A stretch of 64,000 bases of DNA from an uncultured Mediterraneibacter sp. (GCA_944383695.1 CALWQP010000005.1:47291-111290); one strand, 5' to 3'; shown: positions 1 through 6,323, numbered from the stretch's first letter. Numbers and translations: made by a program. The notes: generated by a model from the sequence alone, not told the origin.

Positions 1-34
1 TTTTTTATTTTTTTTTATTTATAAAGGAGATTTT

Positions 35-244
35 ATGAGTACAAAAAAGCCACAACTAAAAACATACATAGAAGAAATAGAATACTTAAAATTTAAACAA
101 ATAGCAGAGAATGAAAACAGATCAATTAGCAACCTACTACAAACTTTAGTGTTTAACAAAATAACAGAATATGAAAAAGAACACGGAACAATAAACATAA
201 AGAATATAAACGTGATAGAAAACAAAGGCACAATAAATATGTGA
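35..244 (+). CDS. Ribbon-helix-helix (CopG/Arc-like) small DNA-binding protein
   Basis: A 69-residue protein with an AAAGGAG ribosome binding site 8 bases before the ATG. The first 45 residues fit a ribbon-helix-helix pattern: a short basic strand (KPQLKTYI), then helices around KFKQIAENENRSISNLLQTLV, where the RSISNLLQ turn is typical of CopG/Arc-type regulators. The tail from residue 50 is rich in Asn and Ile. In plasmids and small integrated elements such proteins usually repress rep or control copy number. Here it lies just before the DUF2726 gene and opposite the Rep gene, so a regulator of element 1 is likely. The family assignment is from pattern only. Confidence 0.6.
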   Translation: MSTKKPQLKTYIEEIEYLKFKQIAENENRSISNLLQTLVFNKITEYEKEHGTINIKNINVIENKGTINM

Positions 245-309
245 ACGCTGACTCACATTATTATTGCAAATAAAGTATAATCATCACCAACGCAAAGGAG
301 ATAACTAAA

Positions 310-810
310 ATGTGGACATACATAATAGTCATAATAATCATATTATTGGCAGTACAATTACTACTCAACACAACTCATAATAATAAAAAAGGCGAAAATA
401 CAACAAATTGCAAAGAGTACCCATACACATACAAAAACTTATTATCTAAAGCAGAAATGGCATTTTATAAAATCCTTGAAATAGAATGCAAAGACAAAGA
501 TATCAAAATATGTCCAAAAGTACGCATGGAAGATTTCCTAAACGTAACTGATAAAAAACAACAGTTAAAATACAGAGGTTACATCAGAGCCAGACACATT
601 GACTTTATATTGTGCGACAAAGAAATGAATATGATAGCGGGAATCGAATTGGATGATAAAAGCCATAACAGTGATAAAGCGAAGCAAGCAGACACGTTCA
701 AGAACGAAGTGTTTAAAGCAATAGGTAAACCACTACATAGAGTCAAGGTCGGAACAAAATACGTTGATGAAATCAAAAATATAATAGATACAACAAGTCA
801 AGCATATTGA
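310..810 (+). CDS. Membrane-anchored DUF2726 (nuclease-fold) protein
   Basis: 166 residues with an AAAGGAG site 8 bases upstream. Residues 3-20 form one N-terminal membrane helix. Residues 45-160 match DUF2726: an opening KAEMAFYKIL helix, PKVRMEDFL, the RARHIDFILCD strand, IELDDKSH and a closing GKPLHRVKV. DUF2726 proteins are considered relatives of restriction-endonuclease-like (PD-(D/E)xK) folds; the Asp of HIDF and the Glu/Asp of IELDD would be the acidic positions. The substrate is unknown. The last five codons run into the remnant of a rep 3' end on the opposite strand, so the present C-terminus (TSQAY) was probably created by a rearrangement. Confidence 0.7.
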   Translation: MWTYIIVIIIILLAVQLLLNTTHNNKKGENTTNCKEYPYTYKNLLSKAEMAFYKILEIECKDKDIKICPKVRMEDFLNVTDKKQQLKYRGYIRARHIDFILCDKEMNMIAGIELDDKSHNSDKAKQADTFKNEVFKAIGKPLHRVKVGTKYVDEIKNIIDTTSQAY

Positions 811-880
811 GAAACCATATCTTTCAACAATACGTTCTGTCTCAAAGAGCCATATTCAAATAAATCGTATAGCATATCTA
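798..880 (-). pseudogene. Remnant of the 3' end of a second rep gene
   Basis: Read on the minus strand, these 83 bases encode the last 26 codons of a Rep protein nearly identical to the end of the intact Rep at 1221-2258 (shared ending YGSLRQN.LLKDMV.QYA then stop). The DNA is a direct repeat of 1221-1303 with about ten mismatches. Homology stops sharply near 881, so the rest of the gene is gone. Seen directly: the repeat and its shared reading frame. Inferred: an ancestral duplication of rep, or recombination between two related elements, that deleted the rest of one copy. Confidence 0.75.
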
Positions 881-1000
881 TTTATCCCTGGGGGCAAGGT
901 AATAAATAGACGCCGGTCGGCTTTTGTTTTGATGTCCTCTGCATCTTTCCAAACTTGGAACCGGCTTTCGGCTGCATTACAGTGCCGGAACATGTCCAGC

Positions 1001-1174
1001 TTATAAATAGTTATCATCATAATCATTATCAATGTAATCTTTAGCGCTATCTAATGTGATTGCCTCATTGATAAACTGACCGTCTTTAAATATCTGATAT
1101 ACTCTATTATCTTTTTCGTTTTCCTCCCCAAGATCAGCATATACTTTTTTAATTTCGTGTTTACGATATTTCAT
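1001..1174 (-). CDS. Small acidic hypothetical protein (57 aa)
   Basis: A 58-codon minus-strand frame, ATG at 1174-1172 and TAA at 1003-1001, with a strong GGAGGTA site six bases before the start. The product starts MKYRKHEIKKVYADLG and ends in an Asp/Asn/Tyr-rich tail (DYIDNDYDDNYL). It is basic at the N-terminus and strongly acidic at the C-terminus, has no membrane helix and no family I recognise. It lies directly downstream of rep on the same strand, so co-transcription with rep is likely. The strong ribosome binding site is the main support; an accessory role in replication or an anti-restriction-type acidic protein are guesses only. The rest of 811-1000 holds the rep remnant and no further gene that I can support. 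Confidence 0.55.
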   Translation of the reverse strand: MKYRKHEIKKVYADLGEENEKDNRVYQIFKDGQFINEAITLDSAKDYIDNDYDDNYL

Positions 1175-1220
1175 TTCGTTTACCTCCTGTTCCTTTATTA
1201 ATTATTATAATAGGTATCAG

Positions 1221-1303
1221 TCAAGCATATTGCAAAACCATATCTTTCAACAATGCGTTCTGCCTAAGAGAGCCATATTCAAGTAAATCGTACAACATAT
1301 CTA
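1221..1303. repeat. Direct-repeat copy 2 (end of intact rep; partner at 798-880)
   Basis: The 83-bp stretch that covers the last codons of the intact rep gene recurs at 798-880 in the same orientation, 340 bp apart. Between the copies lies the 57-residue gene at 1001-1174. Recombination between the copies would delete that gene. Confidence 0.75.
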
Positions 1304-2258
1304 TGCTACCCTCTATTTCCGATACGGCGTACAGAGTAGGCGCAACTGACCGTTTCAGCCACAACTTTTTCCGTTCGTATGTCGTTATCGGAAAAGTCAC
1401 AGCAAGACGCAATTTAGTTATAGAGCAAGTGAATTCTTCCCACAAAGCAAGCGTACTACATCGAAACTTTTGGACATTATCCAAATTAATAAACCGAAAA
1501 TAATAAGACAAAACACCAACAACAGTGTCTCCAAGACTTAAGCCAGAAAGCAGTTTTGCAACAAACTGCTGAGCGCGCCCTTGCTTTAACTCCAATTCCC
1601 AACGTACCCACTTATTCTTAATCTTATTGTCTGCATTCTCGATTTTAGAATTCTGTTCCAGTTGCTTGTCATAGACCCGCAGGAATATTTCTGATTGCCG
1701 AGAACCAAGGTTCACAGTATGCCCTACAACAAGTCCATTGCTATCACAAGTTTTTATCTGCGTCCACTTACGGAACCTAGAAACATAAGACAGATTATCC
1801 ATAAGACAAACCACATCATGAACGGAAAAATATTTAGCACCAATATCATCTACCGCAACGTCTAAACGTGTAAAATGACCAATAGACTGAACTCTTTTAA
1901 GAAAATCAAGGAATACCAATGAATCCAAGTCCACCGTGTCCCGCGCGGAGCCAAAAGGAGTCAACACAGAATATCGTTTTTGAAAGGCACAAAAGAAATT
2001 AGTAATGCAAGACCCGGAAATCGACACATGAATACCCATGCCCTCATTACCATTGTAATATATCAAAAGAGAATATCCCTTCAATTGCAATGAATCTTTA
2101 TACCCCCTTCCACCGCATGAACGTTCACTAAACTGGTCCACTGCATACCCCAAAAAGTCTATCACTTCATGCACTTCCATATTTTTCGTTATCGTAAAGT
2201 CAATCCAATCTACCAAAACTCGTAAGCCGTTGGCTAAATCCATATGCGTTCCCAACAT
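1221..2258 (-). CDS. rep: Replication initiation protein, RstA/Rep_trans family
   Basis: A 345-residue protein of the phage/plasmid replication-initiation factor family (rolling-circle Rep_trans; relatives include RstA of filamentous phage and Orf20-type proteins of Tn916-like ICEs). Visible motifs are DWIDFTI (17-23), FTRLDVAVDD (129-138), the GSR..S....RVYDK block (186-198) with Tyr196 as the probable nicking tyrosine, and VRWELELK (218-225). It starts at 2258 behind an AGGAGAG site. It would nick an origin to start rolling-circle replication of element 1. A perfect 9-bp inverted repeat sits 36-59 bp upstream of the start and is the best origin or operator candidate. The same-strand gene at 1001-1174 follows. 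Confidence 0.85.
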   Translation of the reverse strand: MLGTHMDLANGLRVLVDWIDFTITKNMEVHEVIDFLGYAVDQFSERSCGGRGYKDSLQLKGYSLLIYYNGNEGMGIHVSISGSCITNFFCAFQKRYSVLTPFGSARDTVDLDSLVFLDFLKRVQSIGHFTRLDVAVDDIGAKYFSVHDVVCLMDNLSYVSRFRKWTQIKTCDSNGLVVGHTVNLGSRQSEIFLRVYDKQLEQNSKIENADNKIKNKWVRWELELKQGRAQQFVAKLLSGLSLGDTVVGVLSYYFRFINLDNVQKFRCSTLALWEEFTCSITKLRLAVTFPITTYERKKLWLKRSVAPTLYAVSEIEGSIDMLYDLLEYGSLRQNALLKDMVLQYA

Positions 2259-2293
2259 AGAATTTCTCTCCTTAATTTGTTATTGTGTTTTCT

Positions 2294-2317
2294 ACCCCCA
2301 TATTACCGTATGGGGGT
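2294..2317. promoter_or_regulatory. Perfect inverted repeat upstream of rep: candidate double-strand origin or operator
   Basis: Arms ACCCCCATA (2294-2302) and TATGGGGGT (2309-2317) pair perfectly over 9 bp around the six-base loop TTACCG. The position just upstream of rep fits either a rolling-circle origin cruciform recognised by Rep or an autoregulatory operator. No nick consensus can be assigned from sequence alone. Confidence 0.5.
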
Positions 2318-2358
2318 CGCACACTATCCAGCTAACCGGAAAGTGTTATACGTCCCCA

Positions 2359-2426
2359 CTCTTAATCAGGGTGTCCAGGGTTCGAACCCCTGATCGCGCA
2401 CTTAGAAATCGCTGTTTTTGCGGACA
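2359..2426 (+). repeat. att site 1: tRNA-Lys(CUU) 3'-end fragment
   Basis: This segment reads as the anticodon loop (CTCTTAA), variable loop, T-arm (CAGGG-TTCGAAC-CCCTG) and 3' acceptor strand of tRNA-Lys(CUU), without its 5' half. The same sequence recurs at 12012-12079 with one mismatch over 68 bp. The two copies mark integration of element 2 at a tRNA 3' end, the normal target of tyrosine integrases. Because neither copy has the 5' half, the functional tRNA must lie outside the window. Confidence 0.88.
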
Positions 2427-2431
2427 TTGCG

Positions 2432-2455
2432 AGCCGCGGGGACGGCGGTTTTTTT
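2432..2455 (+). terminator. tRNA-associated intrinsic terminator, copy 1
   Basis: A CCGC/GCGG stem followed by seven T's, 29 bp after the tRNA-Lys fragment. The same hairpin follows the copy at 12012. It is probably the native terminator of the tRNA gene, duplicated along with the att region. Confidence 0.55.
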
Positions 2456-2557
2456 CTGCCCAAAATGGCGGATTTGCGCGGTTTCCATGCTTGCGACAGA
2501 AAAAGAACAAGGCAGAGCAAGGCGAAAAGAAAAATTGGACGGGAAACAAAAATGTGG

Positions 2558-2586
2558 CGCGAAATCCGTCGCGAGTTCGTCGCGAG
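2558..2586. repeat. Candidate integrase arm-type repeats, left end
   Basis: CGCGAAATCCGTCGCGAG followed by TTCGTCGCGAG. A close direct copy (CGCGAAATTCGTCGCGGG) lies at 11907-11924 just inside the right att site. Shared sequences inside both ends of an integrated element are typical of integrase or excisionase arm sites. This is inference from position and similarity only. Confidence 0.4.
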
Positions 2587-2632
2587 CAAAATAAATAGTC
2601 CAAGTTGATAGTGAAAATTAATTGCAGAATTG

Positions 2633-2676
2633 ACAGCAGATGTATCTGGAAAGATACCTGCTGTTATTTTTTTTTT
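2633..2676 (+). terminator. Strong intrinsic terminator before the first gene of element 2
   Basis: ACAGCAG and GTATCT pair with AGATAC and CTGCTGT around a GGAA loop, followed by TTA and ten T's. It lies 56 bp upstream of the gene at 2732. It either insulates the element from left-hand transcription or acts as an attenuator of that gene. The rest of 2427-2731 holds no gene that I can support. Confidence 0.7.
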
Positions 2677-2731
2677 GTAGATTTTTAAAACGTATATTAT
2701 GTTTTTGATGTAGCAGAAGGAGGTGAAAGCA

Positions 2732-3115
2732 ATGTACATCAAAATATATACAAAAAGTCAGTTGGTGCTTCTTAGGAGTGTAAACGGTCTGTTCCGTAAG
2801 AAGTACAGACTGCCGCAGGAAATACTGAACAGAGTCGAGGCGATTCTCATGGTAAAGGACTTAGGAGAGCATGGCTTTGTGGCAGTTCTGCTTGATCCTG
2901 TGGAGAACGACATGACAGGGATTGAGGATGTTCTGAATTGTTATCCACGACTCCTTAAGGATGGCGAAGATGTGACAGATGTTCCTGTGGAAGAAACGAA
3001 TACATGGCTGACAAAGGGAAAGGAGTGGTACATGGATACGTTAAAAATCAAAGGGGAAAAGAGTTGGATATATGCGATTTACTCCATGACTGTGGAGAGG
3101 ATTTACGGAAAATAA
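2732..3115 (+). CDS. Hypothetical protein of element 2 (127 aa)
   Basis: Not recognised. The ATG at 2732 has an AAGGAGGT site eight bases upstream, which is better placed than the in-frame GTG at 2723 that overlaps that site. The product begins MYIKIYTKSQLVLLRSVNGL, is mixed alpha/beta with Trp residues near the C-terminus (KSWIYAIYSM) and shows no membrane helix or metal motif. It is the leftmost gene of element 2, transcribed towards the XRE gene at 3144-3344, from which it is separated by 28 bp. Function unknown. Confidence 0.7.
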   Translation: MYIKIYTKSQLVLLRSVNGLFRKKYRLPQEILNRVEAILMVKDLGEHGFVAVLLDPVENDMTGIEDVLNCYPRLLKDGEDVTDVPVEETNTWLTKGKEWYMDTLKIKGEKSWIYAIYSMTVERIYGK

Positions 3116-3143
3116 AAAAGGAAGTGGAGATAATCCGGCTTCC

Positions 3144-3344
3144 TTAAGAGTCTTCTGTGAAGTTGACGATTTCATTTGGCGTACAGTCTAAAATCCTGCA
3201 TAGTTTTTCAACAGTAAGAAGAGTTATATTCTTATTTTTCTTTAAAGCGTCTAAAGTCTTATTATCAATGCCGGATTGCAGTAATTTATATTGGCTGATA
3301 TTCTTTGCGCGCATAGTTTCCCACAATGGAGAATAATCGATCAC
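3144..3344 (-). CDS. XRE-family helix-turn-helix repressor (66 aa)
   Basis: A minimal Cro/CI-type DNA-binding protein: SPLWETMRAKNISQYKLLQ, then a recognition-helix region at GIDNKTLDALKKN, ending LCRILDCTPNEIVNF. This is the short XRE form common in Clostridia mobile elements. The start at GTG 3344 is preferred because an AAAGGCGG site lies eight bases before it; an upstream GTG at 3353 abuts the site. It is divergent from the gene at 3457, and a perfect 18-bp palindrome lies between them. The expected role is repression of the lysogeny or cargo promoter of element 2. Confidence 0.8.
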   Translation of the reverse strand: MIDYSPLWETMRAKNISQYKLLQSGIDNKTLDALKKNKNITLLTVEKLCRILDCTPNEIVNFTEDS

Positions 3345-3404
3345 TACAATCACCGCCTTTCAAGTCTCTGATAGTATCGTACCCAGAAAGTGTAAAAATA
3401 AATA

Positions 3405-3422
3405 TTGTGGATATATCCACAA
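3405..3422. promoter_or_regulatory. Perfect 18-bp palindrome, probable XRE operator
   Basis: TTGTGGATATATCCACAA is fully self-complementary. It lies between the divergent starts at 3344 and 3457, the usual place for a Cro/CI-type operator. The neighbouring XRE protein is the likely ligand; binding has not been shown. Confidence 0.6.
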
Positions 3423-3456
3423 CGGTGTAGACTGTGAATAGACAGAGGGTGATTAT

Positions 3457-3810
3457 ATGGTAGAGAAATATGCTCAGGATATGGATGAGAAACAAAAAAG
3501 ACTTTTTAATGATTTTGTAAAAATTTGTATATATGCAACAGATGAAGAGTTTGACGCGTTATTAGAAATGAGACCAGTAGATTACGGAATGTTTAAAAGT
3601 CTGTCCGAGCATTTGATAGAGATGGGTGCGGATACCAGTTTTTTTAAATTACATGAAAGATATCCCAAATACGCCAAGAGATATGGCGAAGAGATAGAGA
3701 ATGAGATTTCAAGTATAACTTTTCCTAAGATGACAGCAGAAGAAGAAAAGCGTATGAAAGAGGAACTGTACGAAAAAATCAGAAAATTGTATGGAGATGA
3801 TGCAGTATAA
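3457..3810 (+). CDS. Hypothetical helical protein of element 2 (117 aa)
   Basis: Not recognised. The product begins MVEKYAQDMDEKQKRLF and is predominantly charged and helical, with the middle segment EFDALLEMRPVDYGMFKSLSEHL and a Glu/Lys-rich C-terminal helix (TAEEEKRMKEELYEKIRK). There is no signal peptide or membrane segment. An AGGGTGAT sequence precedes the ATG. The gene is driven divergently from the XRE gene across the 18-bp palindrome, so it is probably the first target of that repressor. It could be an antirepressor or small regulator, but nothing in the sequence proves it. Confidence 0.65.
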   Translation: MVEKYAQDMDEKQKRLFNDFVKICIYATDEEFDALLEMRPVDYGMFKSLSEHLIEMGADTSFFKLHERYPKYAKRYGEEIENEISSITFPKMTAEEEKRMKEELYEKIRKLYGDDAV

Positions 3811-3847
3811 ATACCAGGGGGAAGAGTGGTAAGCTCTTCCCCCTAAT

Positions 3848-4123
3848 TTAGTCTTCTTGCTCTTCTGGTGGTATATATTCAATCAAATCTGTAAGATCAC
3901 ATTCCAATACATAGCAAAGGCGTCTTAATATGTCGATATCCAGCCGTTGAATTTTATTATCCCGATAATTCCGGAGCTGAGTTCTTTGCATTTCAGCACG
4001 GAAAGAAAGTTGATTTAAAGAAATATTGCGTTGTTCAAGAATATCTTTTAAGCGAATACGAATTTTGCCGCAGTCATCCATATTTACTGGGAGCTGACGC
4101 AAAGGATTTTCTTTTTTAGGCAT
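3848..4123 (-). CDS. Second XRE-family helix-turn-helix regulator (91 aa)
   Basis: Cro/CI-type regulator. After a 22-residue basic leader come IRIRLKDILEQRNISLNQLSF, the turn at RAEMQRTQLRNYRDNKIQRL, and LCYVLECDLTDLIEYIPPEE. It ends in an acidic tail (EEQED). A GGAGGTA site precedes the ATG. It is convergent with the gene at 3457 and divergent from the zinc-ribbon gene at 4271. A perfect 14-bp palindrome, TTAATTATAATTAA, lies 18 bp upstream of its start and is a plausible operator. With the first XRE gene this gives element 2 a two-repressor control region. Confidence 0.8.
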   Translation of the reverse strand: MPKKENPLRQLPVNMDDCGKIRIRLKDILEQRNISLNQLSFRAEMQRTQLRNYRDNKIQRLDIDILRRLCYVLECDLTDLIEYIPPEEQED

Positions 4124-4141
4124 AGTACCTACCTCCGTGAG

Positions 4142-4155
4142 TTAATTATAATTAA
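4142..4155. promoter_or_regulatory. 14-bp palindrome, candidate operator of the second XRE regulator
   Basis: TTAATTATAATTAA is fully self-complementary and lies between the divergent genes at 4123 and 4271. It is very AT-rich, so chance palindromy or a promoter element is possible. Confidence 0.4.
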
Positions 4156-4270
4156 TCATTCATCTGCTTGTAAGGTTGATAGTTGTATGGTATAGTTATC
4201 ACATGGTTAGATATATGCTCATGTAAAAAGAAAAATACAGAATGATGAAGAAGAAAAGAGGTGAGAGAGG

Positions 4271-4717
4271 ATGTTCTATTATTGTGCCAAATGTGGAAAC
4301 ATCAAAAAAGTAACTTTAAAAGGCAATGAAGGCGTAAGCTGTGAAGTATGTGGAACGCCTATGCAGCCTGTTCCGGCAGAGTATCTGATGCCAAATGGTA
4401 ATTTCTTCAAGTCTCAGGATGCGCGTCAAAACTTCATTTCTGCAATTCAGTCATCTGATACATATGATCCTGAGATTGGCGGAAAGAAGGAAGAAGTAAA
4501 ACGTGAGATTGAGGAAGAGAAGCAACAGCGAATTCAGGAAATGAACCAGAAGATGGAACAGGAGCAGTTTCATCTGACCTGCCCAGTCTGCGGCAGTCAC
4601 AGCGTACAAAAGATTTCAACCGTAGGCAAATATGCAAAGATAGGTGCATTTGGAATACTTGGTGCAGATGATCTTGGAAAAAGATGGAAATGTAAGGTAT
4701 GTGGAGCTAAATTTTAA
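4271..4717 (+). CDS. Two-zinc-ribbon protein with a central coiled coil (148 aa)
   Basis: Residues 1-30 hold CAKC and CEVC pairs, and residues 105-147 hold CPVC and CKVC pairs, so two four-cysteine zinc knuckles flank a charged helix (EVKREIEEEKQQRIQEMNQK) that should form a coiled coil. A short glycine-rich hydrophobic stretch (IGAFGILGADDLG) precedes the last pair. The start follows a GAGGTGAGAGAGG site. It lies 23 bp before the coiled-coil protein at 4741, so the two are probably translated from one message and may interact. No specific family is recognised. Zinc ribbons of this kind mediate protein or nucleic acid contacts. Confidence 0.75.
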   Translation: MFYYCAKCGNIKKVTLKGNEGVSCEVCGTPMQPVPAEYLMPNGNFFKSQDARQNFISAIQSSDTYDPEIGGKKEEVKREIEEEKQQRIQEMNQKMEQEQFHLTCPVCGSHSVQKISTVGKYAKIGAFGILGADDLGKRWKCKVCGAKF

Positions 4718-4740
4718 ATTACGAAAGGAAAGTGAAAGAG

Positions 4741-5304
4741 ATGGGATTTTTTGATAAGGCTTTAAAAACGGCACAGAATATAGGAGACAGCATATCTACA
4801 TCAGCAGTAAAGGCAGGTTCTTCTGTTGGTGTAGCGGCGCAGGATAACGCAGAATTAAGTGCGATAAAAATGCAGATTAATGTAATTGAGCAGGAACTTA
4901 ATGCCGCATATGCGCAGATTGGAAAGAAATATGTGGATTATGTCAGTGAGACAGGGGATATGGGAGGACTGGATGTCACAGACCTGCTTACCATGATGGA
5001 TCCCAAACTTACAAGAAAACAAGAACTGGAAGCACAGTTGATTGAACTTGAGAAACGTATGAAACAGAATGCTGTTCTCAGAGATAAGGCAAAAGCTGAA
5101 GAAGAGTTCCAGGAAGAAAAGACGAAACTCGACAGGGCGTTGGCAATGGATGTCATCTCTCAGGATGAATATAATTACAAGATTAGCGTTGCCAGAAAGA
5201 AAGTAGACAACTTTGAGGAAATCAGAAGAATCGAACAGCAGTGTGAGATGGGAATTATCACAAACGAAGAGAAAAATGCAAAGATTGAAGCGCTTACAAA
5301 GTAG
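4741..5304 (+). CDS. Long coiled-coil protein (187 aa)
   Basis: Starts at ATG 4741 behind an AAAGGAAAG site; an in-frame GTG at 4732 sits too close to that site. After MGFFDKALKTAQNIGDSIS the protein is almost wholly helical with two coiled-coil stretches (about residues 40-65 and 83-165). The C-terminal part (ISQDEYNYKISVARKKVDNF and GIITNEEKNAKIEAL) looks like two SHOCT-like short helical units. The 'MGFFDKA...A.....' start is seen in cytosolic helical-bundle and PspA-like proteins, but no firm family can be given. It lies in an operon with the zinc-ribbon gene before it and the membrane protein after it. Confidence 0.7.
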   Translation: MGFFDKALKTAQNIGDSISTSAVKAGSSVGVAAQDNAELSAIKMQINVIEQELNAAYAQIGKKYVDYVSETGDMGGLDVTDLLTMMDPKLTRKQELEAQLIELEKRMKQNAVLRDKAKAEEEFQEEKTKLDRALAMDVISQDEYNYKISVARKKVDNFEEIRRIEQQCEMGIITNEEKNAKIEALTK

Positions 5305-5324
5305 AGAAAGCAATAGGTAGATAA

Positions 5325-5603
5325 ATGTATACATTGATAGGCATTATATGGCTTGCCCTTAGTATTATAATAGCTATAAAGTGGTATAACAAAGCAGAAA
5401 AAAATATAATTCGTATGGGAAGCCCTATAAAGCGTTTGATATTCTCAGCTTGGGACTGGGTTCTTTATCTGATCGTTTCGGCTATTCTTGTAGCGGTAGT
5501 GCTGGGTATCCTGCTCGGAATACTGAATGTATGGGGATGGATAATCGGACTGGTATGTATTGCAGGTATAGTGATATGGATGCTGGTGAAAAGAAAGCAT
5601 TAA
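5325..5603 (+). CDS. Small integral membrane protein (92 aa)
   Basis: Three hydrophobic helices are visible: residues 2-18 (YTLIGIIWLALSIIIAI), about 46-65 (VLYLIVSAILVAVVLGILL) and 70-87 (WGWIIGLVCIAGIVIWML), with basic loops between and a KRKH tail. It follows the coiled-coil gene by 20 bp with a modest upstream site (AATAGGTAGATAA). It probably belongs to the zinc-ribbon/coiled-coil/membrane-protein operon of element 2. Function unknown; a holin-like or membrane-anchor role is possible but not supported by any motif. Confidence 0.65.
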   Translation: MYTLIGIIWLALSIIIAIKWYNKAEKNIIRMGSPIKRLIFSAWDWVLYLIVSAILVAVVLGILLGILNVWGWIIGLVCIAGIVIWMLVKRKH

Positions 5604-5695
5604 GGAGAAAATCGGTTCAGAAAAACGCGAAGAAGATAGTCAAGCATGAACGTCCGCCAGAGTTCAAAGGAAAAGCTAAAAGAATAAAAGGTTAA
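5576..5695 (+). CDS. Possible very basic 39-aa peptide overlapping the membrane protein
   Basis: A 39-codon frame starting inside the end of the 5325-5603 gene: MDAGEKKALRRKSVQKN, then a KIVKHERPPEFKGKAKRIKG tail. About one third of residues are Lys or Arg. It ends four bases before a strong terminator, so the frame occupies exactly the space between the previous gene and the terminator. There is no clear ribosome binding site, so it may be read by translational coupling or not at all. Confidence 0.3.
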   Translation: MDAGEKKALRRKSVQKNAKKIVKHERPPEFKGKAKRIKG

Positions 5696-5699
5696 TTAT

Positions 5700-5740
5700 C
5701 CGGGCGCACGGCAGTTTTGTCGTGCGCCCGGACTATTTTT
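5700..5740 (+). terminator. Strong intrinsic terminator ending the first element-2 operon
   Basis: A perfect 11-bp GC-rich stem (CCGGGCGCACG / CGTGCGCCCGG) with a ten-base loop, followed by ACTATTTTT. It ends the operon 4271-5695. The next gene starts 14 bp later with its own strong ribosome binding site, so read-through may also feed the downstream genes. Confidence 0.85.
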
Positions 5741-5753
5741 AGGAGGAGGCAAA

Positions 5754-5846
5754 ATGAGTTCTTATATCATAGGTATAGGTGCAGGGGTTCTATTGTTTAA
5801 TGTAGTATATATAAATATGCTTATGTGGGAGAGGTGGGAAGTATGA
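5754..5846 (+). CDS. Tiny single-span membrane protein (30 aa)
   Basis: ATG 5754 follows an AGGAGGAGG site at ideal distance. The product is MSSYIIGIGAGVLLFNVVYI followed by NMLMWERWEV: one hydrophobic helix with a short charged end. Its stop codon overlaps the next start (ATGA at 5843-5846), the signature of translational coupling. Together with the strong site this makes it a real gene despite its size. Function unknown. Confidence 0.6.
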   Translation: MSSYIIGIGAGVLLFNVVYINMLMWERWEV

Positions 5847-5953
5847 AAAAGGATGTAGATGTAAAAATGATAATTGCCGGAATAACAATGACTGTTTCTA
5901 TCATAAAATTAGTTATTCAGCACAGGGGGCAGGTGAAACGAAAATATGTATAG
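5843..5953 (+). CDS. Tiny single-span membrane protein (36 aa)
   Basis: Coupled to the previous gene through an ATGA overlap and preceded by GAGAGGTGGGA. The product is MKKDVDVKMIIAGITMTVSI followed by IKLVIQHRGQVKRKYV: a charged N-terminus, one hydrophobic helix (about residues 9-25) and a strongly basic tail. It overlaps the next gene by eight bases. A chain of three overlapping genes (5754, 5843, 5946) suggests a tightly co-translated unit. Function unknown. Confidence 0.55.
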   Translation: MKKDVDVKMIIAGITMTVSIIKLVIQHRGQVKRKYV

Positions 5954-6323
5954 TATTGTATCGAATGGAGGAGAATTAAATCAGCTTCAAAGAGAGTGTT
6001 CTATGCAGGAGATTTTGAGTAATGAAAAAGTGTTCAAACGGCTTAGGGCTGATGTTGAATGTCTTGATGAAGCATATGGGGCTGACAGAGATTTACAGGC
6101 TGATCTTGGAGGTTTTGTAGTGGTGATATGGGGTGGTCGGAGCGAAGTACAAAATGAAGTTGAAAAAGTATTGACCCATCATAAACTCCACTCAGATGAA
6201 TGTGAGTACATGGATAAAATAATCTTGCCGGAACGTGACGATATAACAGTTACGTTCCGGCTTTATCTATGTTCCTCAGACTATGCAGTAGAGATAGTGA
6301 CGATAGAGGAGGTGGGAAAGTGA
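5946..6323 (+). CDS. Hypothetical protein of element 2 (125 aa)
   Basis: Not recognised. It overlaps the end of the previous tiny gene and is itself overlapped by the next gene (GTGA at 6320-6323), with a GGGGGCAGGTGA site upstream. The product begins MYSIVSNGGELNQLQRECSM and has an alpha/beta pattern in which the strands GGFVVVIWGG and ITVTFRLYLC stand out; no metal or nucleotide motif is seen. Operon position between the tiny membrane proteins and a 186-residue protein suggests a joint role in the element. Confidence 0.65.
   Translation: MYSIVSNGGELNQLQRECSMQEILSNEKVFKRLRADVECLDEAYGADRDLQADLGGFVVVIWGGRSEVQNEVEKVLTHHKLHSDECEYMDKIILPERDDITVTFRLYLCSSDYAVEIVTIEEVGK

Larger units (their letters stand above)
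1..2358. mobile_element. Right part of an AT-rich integrated element (element 1)
   Basis: Strongly AT-rich DNA with a ribbon-helix-helix protein, a DUF2726 protein, a small protein and a RstA/Rep_trans replication initiator. It ends exactly where a tRNA-Lys 3'-end repeat begins at 2359. The left end and any integrase lie outside the window. Rolling-circle initiators of this type occur in filamentous (inovirus-like) prophages, small plasmids and ICE/IME accessory modules, and the visible genes do not decide between these. Seen: composition, Rep protein, att boundary. Inferred: that everything up to 2358 is one element. Confidence 0.6.

Noticed and set aside
2359..2403. A functional tRNA-Lys gene at the left or right att copy
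   Set aside because: Only the part from the anticodon loop to the 3' end is present in both copies; the D-arm and 5' acceptor strand are missing upstream of each.
2230..2598. Plus-strand frame of 122 codons across the left att region
   Set aside because: It runs through the tRNA fragment and terminator, has no ribosome binding site, and its protein has no coherent composition.
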